A stretch of DNA of 64,000 bases, from positions 69,800,101 to 69,864,100 of the forward strand of contig CM063106.1 in NCBI GenBank assembly GCA_031841125.1, read 5' to 3'. The position numbers and the translations under genes were made by a program. The stretch comes from Acanthococcus lagerstroemiae (taxonomy: Eukaryota; Arthropoda; Insecta; Hemiptera; Eriococcidae). This document shows positions 1 to 12,843 of this stretch, in pieces; within the stretch, counting starts at the first letter, position 1, and every line of letters begins with the position of its first letter. Under the pieces are notes generated by a model that was not told where the DNA came from, did no database searches, and was given only the letters and a program-made list of their open reading frames with translations.

Positions 1-3000
1 CAAGAAACAATAAGATTTTGTTACGATTTTTTTTTTTTTTCAAGTAAAATGAATTTTAAAAACAGTTGTTTCTCAAAATATTGAAAATTGACAAAATGTA
101 GTCTCAAAAATGAGACCTCTACCCGAAATAGTCCTAAAAATCTCTAAGCAAAAATGTAATTTTTATGGGGAAATAGTCCAAAACAGCAGCATCAAAGTTT
201 GCTCACTGGTTTCATAATTTCCTGATTCGTCTAGAAAACCTCAATTGACCAAACAGGCTAGGCTAGAAGAAAGAAAAAAAAGGTTTTTGCCTAAAAATCC
301 GGGCCCTTGTTATCAGAAATGAAATGTTCCACTCTTGGAACATATGAAATGATAATAATATTGTACTTTTTTCTGATTTTGAGTCCGACCACTTATACAT
401 ATATACCACAATTTATTTTGAAATAGCGGTCAATTTTTCAACAGACATGAATGCAAAGATCCCTAGAACCTATATAAAATGACACCCGTATTGAATTTCT
501 TTTTTAATTTTCAACCCCGTTCCCTCACAGATACCACAATTCTGAGATTACAGCGAAAGAAATATCAAAATCAAATTTTGTGATTTTGAAACCTGCTCAC
601 CCGATATTTTGATTCGACAATTCGTGCTAATGAAAATTGTAAAAGTCGTAATAAACATGTGATGTCTGATATTGAAAACGACAGAAATATACATATTTCA
701 AAGTGTAGTATTCAAAGACAGGGGGAGTGAGGAGGGAAACTCCCTTAGGAATTGGTAGACACGGGAAGTCAGGAAAACGGGTCCGGAATTAGTTTGCGTC
801 CCTACTATTCGTTGAAGTCGTTGAGACCAAAAGAATGACGAAAACCCTACGTTTTCTTCCATGAGATCCGTGTTAATGAGTGGCAAAATAAAGGTTGAAC
901 CACTATTTGTGAAATTTTGGGAACAGTTGCGAAAAAATTATGCGAAATTGGTGCAAAATTTAGAGGGAAACAATTTTTATTTGAAAATATTTTTCCTATA
1001 GTTGATATTCTCCGAGATTCTTGGGAAAACGCGATATGGGATAAACGACTCACGAGACGCGCACAACACAGTATCAGTCCTTGGGATACTGGTGGTATTC
1101 GCTGTCTATCAATATCGACTGGTACTGCGGTCGGTTTTGCGTCTTCAATGTTTGCGAGCAGAGAAATGAAACCAGTTTTTACTACAGATTTCCGGCGTTG
1201 GCAATCGAACTAATGCGAGGCGGGCTCACGATACTACTCAGACAGAGAGCGACTTTAGTGAACTAAGTTAAACAAATAGGTATATAATATCTAACCGAGG
1301 ATATGGTGTTGCAGTTAGTTCTGAAACTATGTTGAATTTCATATGGAAGATGATATTGTGGAGTTAACCACATCATCTTGTATATAGACACGTCGTGCTG
1401 CGAGCGTGATTGTCGCGAGATTAAAAAATTTTTACATTTTATTTTGTCAACACGATTGCAGAGCTCTTTTCAAAAAACGTTTTAGGAAAAGCTTATACCA
1501 GCAGACACGTTGTGGAAACAATCTACATTATTTCTTACTTCCAAGTTTCGATGAAAATAAGTTAAAAGCTCTCGCTGGAAGCTTTTGGAACGAACTTATC
1601 CGCGAGTCCGTTGAAGAAGCCAACAGTTTCGTACGTACAGTTTGCCAAGTTTTAACTGCGCTCAAATATTATTTTAAGCAAATGATCGAACGCTGAGTGC
1701 AAAGTTCGAAAAGGTTTAGTCAGATTCTAAATTGCATTTATGCATTTGTCGGCTGCGCGGGGCTGGAATTTTCTCCGAATCAGTGGCATCAACCGTTTTA
1801 GTCCTACCATACGCTATATATACATGTATAGTTCTCATCCGAAAACTTTAAGTGAGTTTGAAACGTCACTAGACCGAAATCTTTCAGCTCGTTAAATGCA
1901 TTTATTTTCCTACGTGCGAGTCGAACTCGAGTATTGTGAAAAAAATAATAAAAGTAAAGAGAAAAAGAACATCTCTACTGTAATTTTATGTACCTATACG
2001 AATGTGTTGCAATTGTTGCCATACATATTTGAAGGGTATGCTCATAGCACAGTGCATACCACAGCATTCCTGAAGTACATACATGGCATGAAGAACTGAA
2101 GTCTGGTCCAGTTAAGAAACATAATTTTTTCACAGCGCTGATAACGTGTTCTTGAACTCGTCCTCCCCCTCCAACATCAAAATACCCATTATCGATGTGT
2201 ATTGCGGGTAGCCAGTTATATCTCGGCATAAGTGGTGGAAGCCGACGGCTGTATAGGGCGATTTGACAAATCCTATGGTATTCAACGGTGTAAACAGACG
2301 GTAAAGAGAAACCAGTGGACGGCCAAAATATTGAACAACGGTTTGGAATTGTTCAAGGATTATACGGAAGCTTTTCCTCATGTCGATTAAGAGTGAAAAG
2401 CATGAATTTTTATAGAAACGAGTGACATTTAAAGGTTCATTGGATTCTATTTTCATGCGTTGGTTGATCAAATCAATTCTTAACAGATTTTTTTGACCAA
2501 GTTTCAGATTTTTTCAGGTCGGGCCTTATTAGGATTCAGGTTGTGCCTCATTACGGTACCCCGAGCCTTATTTGGAATTGAAGAATTTCGAAATTTCAGA
2601 CGACTGTTTCGTGGGCATCCTGAGGCCTAAAAATTATTCAAGTAAGGTGGTGTATAGTAAGTTACATTAACATTTAAAAAAAAGTTGATTCAGATGCAGA
2701 AACTGGTCAAAAACAAAGAGTGGATCTTAATAGGCGCATCTACCTTAGTATAAATATTTTTGATGTTGAAGTCCCAGTTGCTGAGTGAAAAATTACTACA
2801 AGGAGGGTAAGTTTCCCATCCTCCCATTGGTACATCCTTGAGTGTAGAGGAGAAGTAAAAATCTGAATAAAAGTTTGAAATAGGCTACTGCAAAAAGGCA
2901 TTGATCAAATTATTCAAGTTGTCGTATCCCTGTGTAGGGTTATTCCATATGCATTTATCCTTTACTGTGATGAATAGATATGGCCAACAAAACAGTTTTC

Positions 3001-3882
3001 CCCCATCTTCACAACGGGTTAACCACAAAATGGTTTCATATTGTAATACATGGAAATGTCTAAAAATCGAACAACCTTTCTTTTGCTCAGTTTTCAAAAA
3101 TGCTAATTCTGGTTTCGTCTATAAATTCTAATTTTTCATTAAAAGTAAATCGCGAAAAAGGGTTTTCAATAAGATCCCGAATACAAATTTTGTGGGCCGG
3201 AAAAAAATGGAGCATTCAAACATAACGCATTGACTAGTAGAAGAACACAATCACGTTCCATTGTCAACTTCATCGTTCGTGTGTAGCCAAGCCGTGCCAA
3301 GCCTGACTCAAAGCACTTCCAGAACGCAACCAAACGCACAGGTTTCGTCGCGCTGAACATGCTAGCGTGTTTTTTTGTTGATGATTAACATGGAGGCGGA
3401 GTGTGTAAGTCGTCCAACGTTACATGCAGTATGGAAAAGAAGCGTTAGATCCGAAGCACACCTCGCAGGCCTATATGAATACAATGTACAAGGATTGCTG
3501 TGAAGTTGATATTGTATATGAAAACTTATGTTCTCGGGAATTTTCAGGGTAAGCGGCGCTTACCTTGCTTGCCTGGAATGCACGCCACAGGTAGTTAGGT
3601 TTGGCCGCCTAGAATCACGATTTCGCCCAGTGTGTGACGCATTAAAAGTAGAGGTTGCAACTTGTACGGGCAGGAAATGTCAAACGACTGTATTATAATT
3701 TTTAGGATCTTAATGAATATTAATTGTGTAATTTTGGATGTCACACGAGTAATATTTTGTTTTCTTCACACATAGCTTAAAGATAGGAGGCAGTTTGTAA
3801 ACGCTCTAAGGAGTTTGTTAAACCAAGAGCTTTATTTACAATCTGCCGTTTATAAACTACCTAGGCTGTTTGTAAACTGACG
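1..3882. other. Anonymous AT-rich DNA, no supportable gene
   Basis: I see no recognisable protein, RNA gene or complete transposon here. Open frames are short and have no family resemblance; the longest at 1406-1696 (+, 96 codons) has no motif I recognise. A small perfect-armed hairpin lies at 1347-1379. A phrase at about 2742-2772 (ACCTTAGTA, then GATGTTGAAG) recurs at about 5098-5128, so part of the stretch is dispersed repeat. The last 100 bases repeat the string GTTTGTAAAC several times. Confidence 0.6.
1347..1379. repeat. Short hairpin (12-bp stem)
   Basis: AAGATGAT plus GTGG on the left pairs with CCACATCATCTT on the right, with a 3-nt bulge and an AGTTAA loop. It is not followed by a T-run and has no gene next to it, so its role is unknown. 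Confidence 0.45.
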
Positions 3883-4995
3883 CAGGGCCGAATTTACACT
3901 TACGAGAGGAAAGGGCCAAATGTTGTGGGGGACCTTTGAAAAAGAGATGGAAGCTGTGTGAATTTTGAAAGATGTTGAAGGCGAAGAATACAGGCCGCCC
4001 CTTAGCAAAATTACTAACCATACCATCGCATGCAAAACATTCTCTCAAATCAATCAGAATAATACGTCCACTTTTTGCCCCAACAGTGTTTTCTTTTTTG
4101 CCTCTGGATGGTTCATTTTCAGCCCCATGAATTCAACCCTTTTCAGTTATTGACTGGTTAAGACTTATTGAGAGCACTCAAAGAAAGCTCATTCATTTTG
4201 TCACTCAAAAATATAAAACGATCGAGAAATAATGATTACATCGTAAGTAATCTGCTTTTCTTTTTTCAAATTACAAAACCATTTTCTTCCTAGAAAAAGG
4301 GAAGTTTTGCCCTTCTTTCTTCTTTAATTCTAAATGAGAATAGGTCAGATTATTTCTCACAATCATAAAAGAAGAATTTGCCTGCACATTGTCATTCAAA
4401 ATACTTTTTGAAACTCTTTCTAAAGAAAGCTGGACAATGTTCACGTATTACCCTGAGAATTGGGTGTTCATGTTTTGCCCCAAGGGACCCTACACCTGCC
4501 GATTTTATAAATTTTGTGAAAATATATTGCTTGTTTCATACAAATTCGGCAAATTTTATTGCCGATTTTATGAAATTGTCAACTTGATTCCGCTTCCGAA
4601 TTCGAGCGTTTTTAATTTATACAAATTATTATTCGTCAACTTTTGACCCTTATATACTTTCATAGGTGTCAAATTTATCTCTTTTCAGTTCAACAAATGA
4701 TTTAAGAGATTTCTGCAAATCAATTGCCGTAGTGAGAGTTACTGAGGTACTCTGTAAATTGACATTTATCACATTAAATCACTCCAAGATTTCATTCTAG
4801 AATTCCGTATATATGCCTGTTTCTCGAGACATTTTCTGAAGAAGGCCATAGGCTTCATTTCTGACAACAAAAGAAGTTCATAATTTTTTACCGACATCAA
4901 GCAGTTTTCCCTTTCCTTTATGGGGGGCCCATTTTAGAGGGATAAATGTGGGGGCCCGGGGCCATGGACCCCGTGCCCCCTTAAATCCGGCCCTG
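3883..4995. mobile_element. hAT-like non-autonomous DNA transposon, 1113 bp
   Basis: The ends are inverted repeats: the left begins CAGGGCCGAATTTA and the reverse complement of the right begins CAGGGCCGGATTTA. The 7-bp string ACTGACG lies directly outside both ends, at 3876-3882 and 4996-5002. A CAG start and an 8-bp-class duplication are typical of hAT elements. I see no hAT transposase (no BED finger or dimerisation motif) inside, so this copy is non-autonomous or gutted. Removing it rejoins a local pattern of GTTTGTAAAC/GAATTTACAG repeats. The assignment to hAT is inferred from ends and duplication only. Confidence 0.65.
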
Positions 4996-7900
4996 ACTGA
5001 CGGAATTTACAGACTGCCGGTAACATATATATCGTTTCTTAAAGGCCTGTGCACTAGCATAAGTATATTCTCTAATAAAGGAATTCACTCATTCACACCT
5101 TAGTACAAATATTTTCGATGTTGAAGCTATAAACCCTCTTAATAGGTTGTAGAACATTAACAGCTTCTCTCTGGCATTAGTAGATTAAGTAAGCGAATAA
5201 TTCGTTCAACATTTGTGTCGTTTGTCTTTTCAGCCGAAACGATTTCACTGGTTTTTTACGAACCTGCGGCTTAACGGCTCTATACTTTCGCCTTATGCTG
5301 CTCATCTCCCCACTAACGGAGTCCTTACGGCGCACCCGGTGTCGATGATCTGCAAACTACACTATTTGCACTAAAAATTTTTAATACTGAAGCAAGGAAA
5401 CGCAGGGCACATTTGGGCACATGATTCAACTTTATTACCAATTACAAAAGGAAGACACTTACAGGTTCCGAGCCCTCTTTGTATTCACCCCTCGATTTTA
5501 CCTCATTTTTTATTTACCTCCATATTGTCTTTTCCTTTTTTTTCTTCTTTTTTTTTTCAGTTTTTGCGGTCCTTATATATACTAAACGTAAGTAAAATTA
5601 GAAAATTTTCTTCATTTTCATCCATCGCGTTCGGAGCACGTAATATAAACAACGAAACCGCTGTAGGATACTGATAATATTTTGTTCTCGTTTTTCAGAT
5701 ATAAACTACCGTTACGGGAGAAATTTTCGCTTTAAAATTCCTTATTTTTTTCCACTATTTGCATAAATCCTGGTCTGTTGCGAAGAGACAGAGAGAAAGA
5801 GAGAAAAAAAAAGGGCTGGTTACCGTAAAATTCCACGAGGATACGTTCACGTTTGTTGATACGAGGTTATTGGAATATGTGGAGAGCAGAAGATACAATT
5901 ATTTGAATTCGTTCTATGGAATGCAGTTGAAAATATTTCGAGATAAAAATATTATACACCAACCAGCGAAATAGGAATTTCTCGATTCTCTGTTTCCCCG
6001 TAGCTCGGATTTCCTCTCCACTTTCGGCCTTTCCTCCTTCACTCTGGTAATCTTAATAATTCTGTTTTCGCTGCCCCGACAACTCAGCGCAAAACTTTTT
6101 CCTCGACCGCGGTCGTATTTCCTTTTCTCGCCTCTGCCCGCCCTTCCTTCGGCCGCGTAATGAAAACAAATTCGTTTAATTAAAAAGGCCTTTCTGGAAA
6201 ACTGTTGCTCTCCCAGATTTTCTTCTCAACCATTCTTATGTTCATTTTCTACTCATGTATATTGTTTATCGCCTCGCCTCCTCACGATGCGATCAATAAC
6301 CGAGCGAATTTCGATAATTAAAATAATAAACTTTTATGACGAACAGCGCCTCCGAACCGCTAATATGCAAATTTTATACGGCCATTTAAATTACTCTCCG
6401 AAGTTCGGCGAGGGGAGGGGGGCGCAATTCACGCACTTGAGAATATATTGAAACAATATTCTTGAAATACGACGTTTAACCCCGGCTATTTAATACGGCT
6501 GTTTTAGAGGCGTCGCGCCGCGTCGCGGCACGGATGCGGCGAGGGTTAGATACGGCGACGCGATGCGATGCGATGCGGCGTTATGGCCCACCTAAGACTT
6601 AACAATCTTCAGCCGACGTGCTGTTTGCGAGAGAAGAAGAACTTTATCTTACGACGACGGTGCATAAAGGTTTTGTTGATTTATTCGCACGTTGATATTA
6701 AATTTAGTTCCTCTCCGAAGAGTATTAGTAATAATATTGTTTCGAAAGAAGATGGTCCGCATTATCGCCGAGCTTATAAATTTTCCGACATCTGCGGGGG
6801 CATGCAATTTCGCCCCAAATTTTGCAAATACTGCACTTATCTCGATGCAGGGTACTCGGCGCTGATTTACGAGTATTGGCGCGGATAATACGGCTGCGCC
6901 GCGTATACGTAGCAAAAACCTATATGTGCCCACCTCGTGCGAGTACGCCGTCTTCGGGGAGGGAGCTCTCTGCGTGAACACCGAATTTCGAACTCAACTG
7001 ACCGGAACTGCCTAACTGGCGTTATGGACAACATTGGCGCCGCAAATGGTCTGGGCGAAATTGTACAGACGAAAGAAGGTTTCGGGGAGACAGCAAGGTA
7101 AAATTCGGGAGTAGGCGAGAAGAATATCAAAATTATACTCGTAGTCCTACGAAAAGTTTCTAGTAAGCTTTTTGGGGCAGGGAACGGGAAAGAGGAGAAA
7201 AAGCAAGATTCGGATTAAAAAATTCTCATGAAACCTTAAAAAATACAAAAAGAGTACTTCATTTCCTTGATTTCACCGGCTGGCTACTTGAATTTTCAAA
7301 GAGTGTTAATTTCTTTACCTACTCGTAAATACAGGTATGGAGAGGGGTAACACTCCGTTTCGGCGGCTTTAATCGCCGGACTCATATCTATCGAAAAATT
7401 ATGAAAATCAACATCATCCAACTAAAATATCAAAATTGTGACTGAGTAGGCACAAGGATACTCTTGCCCCCTTTCCCTGCTTCACGAGTTAGTGGCAACG
7501 ATCCCCTGTTCCCTGCTTCTGCGCCAGTGGTGACGAGTAATTATATCTTGAAGGCTATTTTTGTAAAAGTTACAGAGCTAAGGAAAAGCTAACAGACCCC
7601 GCCTACTGACTACTGGTTTATGAACCAACATTGCATTTCGCAAGCTGAAATTCACTGGTTAAGAGAAATTCCAAGGCTAGCTATGGAACCTGAGTAAGCT
7701 TTGGAAGTTATAATGAGGTGATGTTTTAATAAATCTGAGTTGATTTCGGATGCCTCTTTGTTTAAAAACGTCATCCAATTGAACCGAAATTCTATAGGAA
7801 TTTTTTCGTCCTTCGGGTGGGGATTTCGAAAAAATTTCCCGATTTGAAAATGACGGCCACACTAAATAAAATTCACGAGGTGTCGGTATTGTTCTATCCC

Positions 7901-8340
7901 TTCACTTTTAGTTCCTCTCCTAGTTCAGGTATCAAAAACATATTCACCAACCTTGAAACCTTTATATATGTATTCGATACTCAGTACGTATTCTAAAACA
8001 TTTCGACCCTGACCCCCCCCCCCCCCCCTCAAGGTGCTCACATTTTCAGTTTAAAATTAAACTAACATCGTAGCAATTGAACAATATTTTTTTGTCATCA
8101 AGAATTCTGAAAAATACTTAGTAATAATATTGGTTCTTCCTACATCAATCAAAACATGGGTAGCAACCATGATCTTTAGAATAAGACTATTCACGACCTT
8201 TCTGACCCCACAATGAGGCCATGAGCCACATTCTGCAGTTGTGTCCGGTACATTAATAGGTTTTCGAATGTACAACAGTTGATATTCTGTACACGACAAT
8301 TTGTCATATATTAGAAACAAAACAAGCTCAGATACAAAAT
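4996..8340. other. No gene seen; CpG-rich island at about 5990-7130
   Basis: The middle of this stretch is visibly richer in CG dinucleotides than its surroundings and has no transposon hallmarks. It includes an octamer-like ATGCAAAT at about 6364-6371 and a short GATGC tandem run near 6561-6578. The rest is anonymous AT-rich sequence with an 18-base C-run near 8012-8030. Open frames at 6568-6888 (+) and 6649-6981 (-) overlap on opposite strands and show no protein family features. The island could be regulatory DNA of a distant gene, but nothing here proves that. Confidence 0.5.
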
Positions 8341-9310
8341 GGAGGAAATGGGGGAAATTACCTCTCCCACAGAGAAATACTGAACTGAGAAACGCTTCAC
8401 AAATGGCAATAACAGATAAAGAAACAAGCCTGCTAAGTATTCTAATGAGTTTCAAGGAATTTTATGCAAGTATGAAAGACTCTCGAAAGTCGCAAGTAAG
8501 TCTCCGAGAATTGCCTAGACAAGTCTCTTACAGAGTCTTAAAACCAAGTTCTCAAGCATCTTAAATGAATAATTTTGAGAGAATTTTGAAAGAATCCAAA
8601 AAGTCATGATCAAGTCTTAATCAGTCCGGATAAAATCTGGATGATGAAAGAGCCTTTAACATGTCACAGAAAATCATAAAGAGTCCTAAAGAAATCTTGG
8701 TCGGTTTGACAAACCTCAGAAAAATATTGAAATGCCTAAAAGGGCGTGTAATTGTTTTGAATAAATATGGAAGAAGTTTTATTAGTTTTAACGTAGTCTT
8801 CAGAAATCGTAAACCATTTTAAATTAACCTTGAAATGTCAAAGAGTCTAGAAGAGCCTTAAAATTTCTTAAGCAAGTTTGGGGAGTCCTAAATGAGCATC
8901 ATAGAGTCTCAATTAGTTTCGAGGAACGAGCCCTATATAAGCCTTAAATAGTTGTAAAAGTTCTAAAAAGACTTCACCATGTCTCAAAGAGCCATAATTG
9001 AAGTTGGATGAGTCATGAAGAATCACAAACGAGTTTTGAACAGTTCCGACAAGTCTTAAATGATTCGAAAAAATGTTAGAGTTTTAAAAAAGATTCAAAG
9101 ATTCGTACCATCAGCTTGAGAATTCAATCATTTTGAGTAGCTTCGAGAATTACTTCTACCTCTGCGAAGGAAAAAAGTTGATGGTATTATAATGTAAACT
9201 GGAAATTTTCTAAAATTTTTTTTTTGATCTGGAATTCAGTGAGTTGAAAAATTTTATATCTCCCACCTTGGAAGACATTTTTATTTTCAATGTCAATAAG
9301 AAAAGTTCTC
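8340..9310. repeat. Degenerate AGTCTTAAA-type repeat, copy 1
   Basis: The words GAGTCTTAAA, AAGTCTTAAA and GAGTCCTAAA recur every few tens of bases for about 900 bp, without a strict period. The stretch is colinear with about 49370-50620: both begin with an AGAAATA..GAA phrase followed by GCTTCACAAATnGCAAT, and both end with a phrase like CATTTTCAAnGTCA. It is therefore a dispersed repeat family rather than local slippage. The frame at 9290-9694 (+) begins in its tail and has no recognisable domain. Confidence 0.5.
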
Positions 9311-11657
9311 GCAACAGATCGTTCAGAACTCCAAATATTTCTCTCTCATTCAATTATCGCCATGAAAATGAGAATATTATCTGAGTACTCAGTAAGAGGG
9401 GGCAAAGATGCAAACAGCCGACTTGGAGTAGGAGGACGGGGAGGGGCTAATGGGGGTGACACGTATCAAAATAACGCGGAAAATTCTTCTGCCCGTATAA
9501 TTTTTCGGTTTTTCAGGAAGGTTTTCAGAGGATTCGAGAGAGCTAAGCCCCAAGACACCCCATTTGCGCCCATGGCAGAGGGTGATAAGACTAAGACCAT
9601 TCTCACGTATTTAGAATTGTCCCTTCTAGGAGGGTTCATTGAATTTGCCACTGGATCGAAAGTATCCTTCAAAGTCCTTTTTCCAATTTATTAACACATA
9701 TTTATAAGAAAAATTTAACACAACGTGGTATCTGAAGAGTGGAAATTCCTATGGATTAAAAAATCTAGAGATGGGGAATCAGTAGGGAAGATCCACATTT
9801 TTTGTATGCGCATAATTCACAATGAAACGAGGAAAAGAAATAAGGAAGCTGCATTTTTCTCTATAAGAGGATTACGATGAAGTATATTGTTTGGGTGGGG
9901 GAGGCGGATTTCAGTCCCCTAATTTATGAATTTCCGAAGCAAATATGCGGAAGAGAAAACTTTTTCGTAAACAATCCGGTCTGAACAATTTCTGTCCGAA
10001 AACCTCTTCGATACCAATTATACTTCTTAATAAGACTTTTAAAACCTACTGATGGGGTGTCAAATCTTCATGAATAACTAGCAGGAGAGGAGCGTAGGGT
10101 GGAATTTTTTGCGAGTATCTTAGTACGGCTCTCGAGAATTTCCTAAATTACTTCGTTCACCCCTAAATTACCCTGTCCACTTGAACTGCAAATACATGTT
10201 CAGTCCGAAGCCGAAATTGAATTTTTTCAACGAGGCCTTTCTCATTGTAAGTCGTTCGAAGTTTCGAACGGATTCGGCCGCACACGCCACCGCGTAATTA
10301 ATATTCGTTTTAATTATATTTACTCCGGAGATGTACATTCGTTTTAATGAATCGCTGAAAGACTCTTGTTTTCCGTACGTACACGTCGCATACCTAAAAT
10401 TAATGAGGAGGATGACTCCGTCGGTCGTGGTGTCGACTGTCGACTTTTCGTGATAAAATGAAATAAAAAATTATTTATTGAACCGGCCTTTTTTCCTCGT
10501 TAGCGATGAGTGTACACGACGTAGGAAAGAACGACTCCTCTTTTTTCCATTCGACTCGGTTTCGGGACAACGAAATTGTACGTGATTCGATTAAAAATAT
10601 TTATTAATTTCGTCTCCAATTATGATGCGTCGGTTCACGATTAATTATAACAAACGCTTTTCAAGAACACGGGAGCGAATTTTGCATTTTTATGTTCTAC
10701 CTATAGTTTTGCTCCTCCGTATATCTCCGACCGCGTGAACGCGAAAATATGCAAGTTTAAAAATCAATATTATGCCGCATTTGTCATTTTATGACCGTAG
10801 CGTGTTCCGGTTTCTGAATAGGGTGGTAGCGCCATATAGCTGACTAGTGCATCAAGAACTCCGTTGAAGCAATGTCAGAAGACCATCAAACAGGGGCGTA
10901 TTTAGACAGAAAGAGTAGGGACGGTTTAGAGTCAAACTGTCTTACTTTGTATGCCCATTATGTCACGGCTCACTAGTGGTATCACTGGTAAAGATTCAAT
11001 AAGCTTACGTTAAGACTCGTTAAAATTAACTGGAGACAAGTGTAGACTCGGGTAGGATGCATTTAGACTTTTTTTAGGGGAATTCAAGACACTTTCAGGA
11101 TTCACTGAATCTTGTTTTCATTCGGTTGATACTTTTAAAGACTCTGTTAGAACATTCTGACATCATGCTCTAGCTTCTTTAAGTCCCGCTAAAGCTTATG
11201 CGATTCTTTAGCATTGCTACAGGTCCTTAGCACGTTTCTGGAGCTAGTTGAGACTCGGATGATTGATTCTATCACAGCAGTTCTTATTCTGGAAACGCCG
11301 TAAAGCGAATGACTCGGCAACTTAAATAGCACGCTAGTAGAAAAGTATTCCTACTCATCTTCTAATTGGGTACTACACGGTGTTACCTTCTTTAGTCATA
11401 GTACTACTATTGTACCCAAGGTAGGTCAATAACTGGCGCTATTCAGTACACATCTAGAAATTCCCGGACTAGGCACACTTACCTGAAACACATAAACATA
11501 AAATTGAGTTAGGTTATTATACATATTTCGGCTGTACGACTTTTGTAAACAAGATACAACTCACATAACACCAAAAATAATTAATACAAAAAAATTTAAT
11601 ACATCAATCAATATAAAAGTACATGATTATAAAAGATATAGAGATTCTTAGAAATAA
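9311..11657. other. No gene seen; CpG-rich, TAATTA-rich island at about 10230-10800
   Basis: The island holds many homeodomain-type cores (TAATTA, TTAATTA) and an ATATGCAAG word, with no transposon ends. About 10980-11300 is rich in GACTC/TTTAAG words, resembling the AGTCTTAAA repeat in the opposite orientation. About 11465-11520 (CACACTTACCTGAAACACA) recurs at about 42547-42590, so it is another dispersed repeat. Confidence 0.45.
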
Positions 11658-11666
11658 CTTTCCTTT

Positions 11667-11940
11667 CAGTGGCGTAGCCAGGATTTTTTCAAGGAGGGGG
11701 GGGGGGACAAAGTAAGGTTTCCAAAGGAGAAAAAGTCGAAAATTGAGATATTTTTTAAAAATCGCCGATATTAGAGGACTATTTTATAAAAATGAAGGTA
11801 AAATTACGGCTCCAGCAAAAATTTTTCGAGAAAAAAATACGTTTTTTAGAGGCGAAAAGTTGCTCATTTTTGCATATTTTACATTCAATTTCAGGTGCCT
11901 TGGGGGGTACTCGCCCCTTCGACCCCTGGCTGCGCCACTG
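11667..11940. mobile_element. Short hAT-like MITE, 274 bp
   Basis: The ends are CAGTGGCGTAGCCAGG and the reverse complement of CCTGGCTGCGCCACTG, a 16-bp inverted repeat with one mismatch. The flanks CTTTCCTTT (11658-11666) and TTTTCCTTT (11941-11949) match at 8 of 9 positions, which fits a target-site duplication. A G-run lies just inside the left end and GGGG/CCCC runs inside the right end. There is no coding sequence of note. CAGTGGCG termini suggest hAT; a 9-bp duplication would instead suggest a Mutator-like element. Confidence 0.7.
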
Positions 11941-12165
11941 TTTTCCTTTCTGTAAAAGTCGTTAGGAAGCTTCATAAAATCATTAAAAAACATTATTCGT
12001 AAAAACTCGTTATTCACCGATCAGTTCACAAATTGTAAAACGATAACCCCCTCACCCAATTTCATGAAAAGAAGATCAGATTAACATCCTGCAAAATGGA
12101 TAAAAACACTAGAAAATTTTCATTTGCGAGGTCTAGCCTTTTCTGAGATCGAACATAGAACTAAC

Positions 12166-12843
12166 TTTTGATTTTCACATGTCGAAAGAAAACTTTTATT
12201 TTATTCTTATTTATTTTATTTACAGCTTTTGTTCGGATGTGCGAGGAGTGCTCACGCCACCGAACCCACCCAAAGATGGGCATGCGCTCTTATCGTCCTT
12301 CTCCACCACCACGTCCCTTCCTATTCTTCGCCATAGAATTCCAAACGATTTTACAAATGTCTTTCCATCTTGTGGGTGGCCTACCCTTTTTCCTTTTCCA
12401 TTCCCTGGGCGACCATTCTTCTGCTAATCTGCCCCCATTTTTCTTCTCCCCTCACCATATGTCCTGCAAAGCTCAGATTCAATTTTTTGACCCCCCAGCC
12501 TATATCCTTGGCTCCTGTGGCTTTTACTATTTCTTCTAGGTTAATCCTGTCCTTGATTCTGACCTTCATTACGCTGCGCTACATTCTAAAGTACGTTATC
12601 CTTAATTTTTTGTACTGCTCTTTAGTCAATGACCAGGATTGGGCTCCGTAAGTAAGAGTGGGTATCACACATTGCTCTAATATTTTGATTTTCGTTTTTA
12701 GTAGTAGGTTACCTTTGAGAAGTGTCCTGTGAGCCCAAGAGTTTTTCCACGCTTTAGTAGTCCTCACCCCTAGCTCCACCTTTCCCCCGTCTTCAAAAGC
12801 GATCATTTTGCCCAAATAATTATATTTCTTGACAATTTCTAAA
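12166..12843 (-). pseudogene. RTE-type LINE, 5'-truncated reverse-transcriptase 3' end
   Basis: Reading the minus strand, the end of an RTE-class endonuclease/reverse-transcriptase ORF is recognisable across several frames: YNYLGKMI, then TTKAWKNSWAHRTLL, KTKIKILEQCVIPTLTYGAQ, a SFAGHMVRGEEKWG block and RPPTRWKD. These are the post-RT thumb and C-terminal blocks of this family; the RT catalytic core and endonuclease are absent. The coding ends in a tail of AAATA/AATAA repeats at the left end, as in the second RTE copy at 36908-39066. One in-frame stop and frame changes near 12570 show it is dead. It starts abruptly at about 12843, typical of incomplete target-primed reverse transcription. Confidence 0.8.

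Noticed and set aside
9290..9694. 134-codon open frame on the plus strand
   Set aside because: It starts in the tail of a dispersed repeat, contains a Gly-rich low-complexity stretch and shows no domain or splice context.
12168..12539. Plus-strand 123-codon frame
   Set aside because: It is the antisense of RTE LINE coding on the minus strand.
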